A stretch of 15,181 nt of DNA, from the NCBI GenBank assembly GCA_023426625.1, contig JAFAAJ010000008.1, forward strand, positions 1-15,181, in the 5' to 3' direction. Numbering within the stretch: position 1 is the stretch's first letter; each line of letters begins with the position of its first letter. A program made the translations under genes and the position numbers. The notes beneath the pieces were generated by a model. It searched no databases, was not told where the DNA came from, and worked only from the letters and a program-made list of their open reading frames with translations. Origin of the DNA: Bacteroidota bacterium. Its GTDB lineage: Bacteria; Bacteroidota; Bacteroidia; Flavobacteriales; Weeksellaceae. Below are positions 13,788-15,181 of the stretch, in pieces.

Positions 13788-14219
13788 ATGAAATCACTAT
13801 ATATCATCCCATTTCTAGCACTTGGCTGCTTTATTTACGCCCAGGAAAGAAAAGCTCCTGAATTTCCGCAGGAGAATCAGGAACAGATTGTGAAGGAAGC
13901 AAAAGAACGCCAGGCACAACTTATGAAAAGCCTTGAGGAAAATGCTCCCAAAAAGCAGGGGCAGGTGCAACTGGTTTCCGAAGAAGGTCTTGACACAAAA
14001 CAAAAACAGGAAACTAAAGCCCAATCCCTCCAATCAAATAATAATTTAAATACCGATAAACTATTACCCAACACAGCGACGCTTGAAGAAATCCTAGCCA
14101 CCATCCCGAATAGGCAGAAACCCCGAAAAACGATCGATTCTAGGAACACAAATCCCATACAAGGACTACCGAATACGGCCACTTTAGAAGAAATAAAAAA
14201 AACAATACCCAAAAACTAA
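13788..14219 (+). CDS. Small secreted protein with duplicated LPNTATLEEI motif
   Basis: I recognise no family for this 143-residue protein. The signal peptide spans about residues 1-18 (FLALGCFIYA-Q). A Cys at 14 lies within the hydrophobic core and does not look like a good lipobox. Residues 20-80 are highly charged and Gln/Glu/Lys-rich, probably a helix or coiled coil. The C-terminal part carries two copies of LPNTATLEEI-x2-TIP, at 93-107 and 127-141, joined by a basic Asn-containing linker, and the protein ends two residues after the second copy. The gene starts 8 bases after the large repeat protein stop, so they are co-transcribed and probably work together on the surface or in the periplasm. 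The large inverted-repeat element at 14237 follows. Confidence 0.75.
   Translation: MKSLYIIPFLALGCFIYAQERKAPEFPQENQEQIVKEAKERQAQLMKSLEENAPKKQGQVQLVSEEGLDTKQKQETKAQSLQSNNNLNTDKLLPNTATLEEILATIPNRQKPRKTIDSRNTNPIQGLPNTATLEEIKKTIPKN
14064..14108 (+). repeat. LPNTATLEEI motif, copy 1
   Basis: This encodes LPNTATLEEILATIP. It shares 13 of 15 residues with copy 2, although many codons differ at synonymous positions, so the peptide sequence is conserved by selection. Confidence 0.75.
14166..14210 (+). repeat. LPNTATLEEI motif, copy 2
   Basis: This encodes LPNTATLEEIKKTIP at the extreme C terminus of the same small secreted protein, 34 residues after copy 1. Confidence 0.75.
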
Positions 14220-14236
14220 CTCAAATTCTATGAGAA

Positions 14237-14340
14237 AAGAGGCTGTCTCAAAAGTACCCCCTCTCTCGGACTCCTGTCTGACAACTTTTGTCATTTAGGA
14301 GATTCTCAGAGCATTAATTTACCTTTTGAGACAGCCTCTT
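14237..14340. terminator. 104-base inverted-repeat element: bidirectional terminator or MITE-like element
   Basis: The ends AAGAGGCTGTCTCAAAAG (14237-14254) and CTTTTGAGACAGCCTCTT (14323-14340) are perfect 18-base inverted repeats. The 68-base interior contains a second hairpin: TGACAA-CTT-TTGTCA flanked by CTCCT and AGGAG. A T run follows on the plus strand (14342-14348) and TTTT on the minus strand, so it can terminate both convergent genes. The size and the GAGGCTGTCTCAAAA-type ends recall insertion-sequence termini. I see no target-site duplication. Confidence 0.7.
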
Positions 14341-14361
14341 CTTTTTTTATAACGGCTAAGA

Positions 14362-14796
14362 TCAATCCCAATCTGCCGCAACGAATTTCATCACATTCCC
14401 CTTATCATCTGTCAGAGTCAGGAAATGACCATCAACTGAATATTTTGTCATTTTTTCAAAACTTTTCAGGAACAAGGTTTCCAAATTCATATCGTTACAC
14501 ATCATTTCAGAACTTCCAAGTCCGGAAATCTTCACTTTTTTCTTATTTTTAAATTCCATTGTGAAAAATATTTTGTTACATCCCATAAAACCACTTCCTT
14601 TGATCTTTCCGGCATCTTTTTCAGCCGTTAAATTAATTTTCGCTTTCTTTCTGATTAATTGATCTTTAGTAAAATACCCGAAAGAGACCAACATCCACTC
14701 CCGTTGAACGTGAGGTTCCTTGTTATTTCTCGAAGAACAGTTTAATAGCATTCCGAAAAAAAGTATCGCTAAAAATGCAGTAATTATCTTTTTCAT
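14362..14796 (-). CDS. META-domain lipoprotein
   Basis: This 144-residue cell-envelope lipoprotein has a signal peptide with lipobox LLNC, giving a lipidated Cys20. The rest is one META (HslJ-like) domain. An early W-x-LVSFG strand is followed by GSGFMGCNKIFF (GCN at 72-74), KVKISGLGSSEMMC with Cys100, a helix LETLFLKSFEKM, and the closing strands YSVDGHFLTLTDDKGNVMKF. These are the usual family landmarks. In HslJ the domain is linked to stress and antibiotic tolerance, but the mechanism is unknown. The two Cys at 73 and 100 could form a disulphide after export. The gene is convergent with the secreted-protein operon, sharing the hairpin element, and divergent from the S46 peptidase gene with 88 bases between starts. 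No exact -7 box was found for it. Confidence 0.9.
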   Translation of the reverse strand: MKKIITAFLAILFFGMLLNCSSRNNKEPHVQREWMLVSFGYFTKDQLIRKKAKINLTAEKDAGKIKGSGFMGCNKIFFTMEFKNKKKVKISGLGSSEMMCNDMNLETLFLKSFEKMTKYSVDGHFLTLTDDKGNVMKFVAADWD

Positions 14797-14884
14797 GTAG
14801 GGGATTATCCCATTTTCATACCATTTAAAGGCTGAGTATCGTAAAAATTAGTAAATTAGCGACACGAAAATTTAATTTATAAAA

Positions 14885-15181
14885 ATGAAAAGAATATTTC
14901 TACTATTCACTTTCTTATTAAGTTTCGCTCAGATGAGAGCGGACGAAGGGATGTGGCTGCTAATGCTCATCAAAAGACTCAACGGTGTTGATATGCAAAA
15001 AGAAGGGTTACACCTTACTCCTGAAGAGATCTACTCTGTTAACAATTCAAGCTTAAAGGATGCTATCGTAAGCTTCGGCGGTTTCTGTACAGGGGAAATT
15101 GTTTCTGATAAGGGACTTCTATTCACCAACCACCACTGTGGTTACGGTGCCATTGCAGCAGCTTCTACTCCGGAAAAAGAC
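14885..15181 (+). CDS. S46-family dipeptidyl-peptidase (DPP7/DPP11 type), 5' part
   Basis: The first 99 codons of an exported serine dipeptidyl-peptidase are present, and the gene runs past the right edge. These enzymes remove dipeptides from peptide N termini in the periplasm of peptide-using Bacteroidota. A signal peptide ends near residue 18 (SFAQMRA). Mature-part motifs are ADEGMWLLMLI, LTPEEIYSVNNSSLKDAIVSFGGFCTGEIVS and LLFTNHHCGYGAI. The second His of TNHHCG (about 84) is the catalytic His. Cys68 and Cys85 are placed for the family disulphide. The N-terminal wording is closer to DPP11 (Asp/Glu-specific) than to DPP7. The deciding residue lies in the missing C-terminal part. The ATG at 14885 is set by the signal peptide. 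Confidence 0.93.
   Translation, partial: MKRIFLLFTFLLSFAQMRADEGMWLLMLIKRLNGVDMQKEGLHLTPEEIYSVNNSSLKDAIVSFGGFCTGEIVSDKGLLFTNHHCGYGAIAAASTPEKD

Noticed and set aside
14064..14210. LPNTA motifs as sortase LPxTG-type anchors
   Set aside because: There is no Gly after Thr, no following membrane segment and no basic tail in the right order, and the organism type is Gram-negative.
14801..14811. GGGATTATCCC palindrome just upstream of the META lipoprotein start
   Set aside because: It is an 11-base dyad with no promoter box nearby and no second copy in the window. It is too weak to call as a site.

Overview
The window looks like chromosomal DNA from a flavobacterium of the Weeksellaceae, most probably Chryseobacterium or a close relative. 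This rests on several sequence features: AT-rich non-coding DNA; start sites without clear Shine-Dalgarno sequences; Bacteroidota-type promoter boxes (TAnnTTTG with an upstream TTG/TTTG); a type IX secretion (T9SS) C-terminal sorting domain; an N-terminal secreted-protein module typical of Bacteroidota; and an S46 dipeptidyl-peptidase. The genus is an inference from protein style, not from a search. No tRNA, rRNA, CRISPR array or transposase gene was seen, and no stretch longer than 300 bases lacks a gene.

Left part (1-4376). The 3' end of dprA (its 5' end lies outside the window) is followed by a well-expressed-looking glutamate dehydrogenase gene, gdhA, with a promoter and terminator. Next come a DUF1801 (YdhG-like) gene, a small low-complexity secreted protein, a YkgJ-type cysteine-cluster protein and a group III truncated haemoglobin. 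These are mostly single-gene units, alternately convergent and divergent, with hairpins at several gene ends.

Middle part (4373-9724, all on the minus strand). Five genes read hflX -> DUF4919 -> CPA1 Na+/H+ antiporter -> AlkD-like DNA glycosylase -> DUF6122 membrane protein. They are packed with 9-15 base gaps or TAATG stop/start overlaps, so they are very likely one operon. A ChaA-type Ca2+(Na+)/H+ antiporter follows after 65 bases. The set mixes ribosome rescue, ion homeostasis and alkylation repair, which suggests a general stress or housekeeping transcription unit.

Right part (9933-14219, plus strand) is the most individual region. A LytTR-type response regulator, without a kinase gene beside it, is followed by a tight three-gene operon of secreted proteins: a small T9SS-CTD protein, an 839-residue Gly/Asn-rich repeat protein resembling a tail fibre or adhesin, and a small secreted protein with a duplicated LPNTATLEEI motif. 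Between the regulator and the operon lies a direct repeat (CGTCGTTnnTC, 20-base period) of the general form that LytTR domains bind. I infer a regulated surface-structure locus. The operon ends at a 104-base element with 18-base perfect inverted ends, which is either a large terminator or a MITE-like element.

Right edge. A META-domain lipoprotein (minus strand) is divergent from the start of an S46 dipeptidyl-peptidase gene that runs out of the window.
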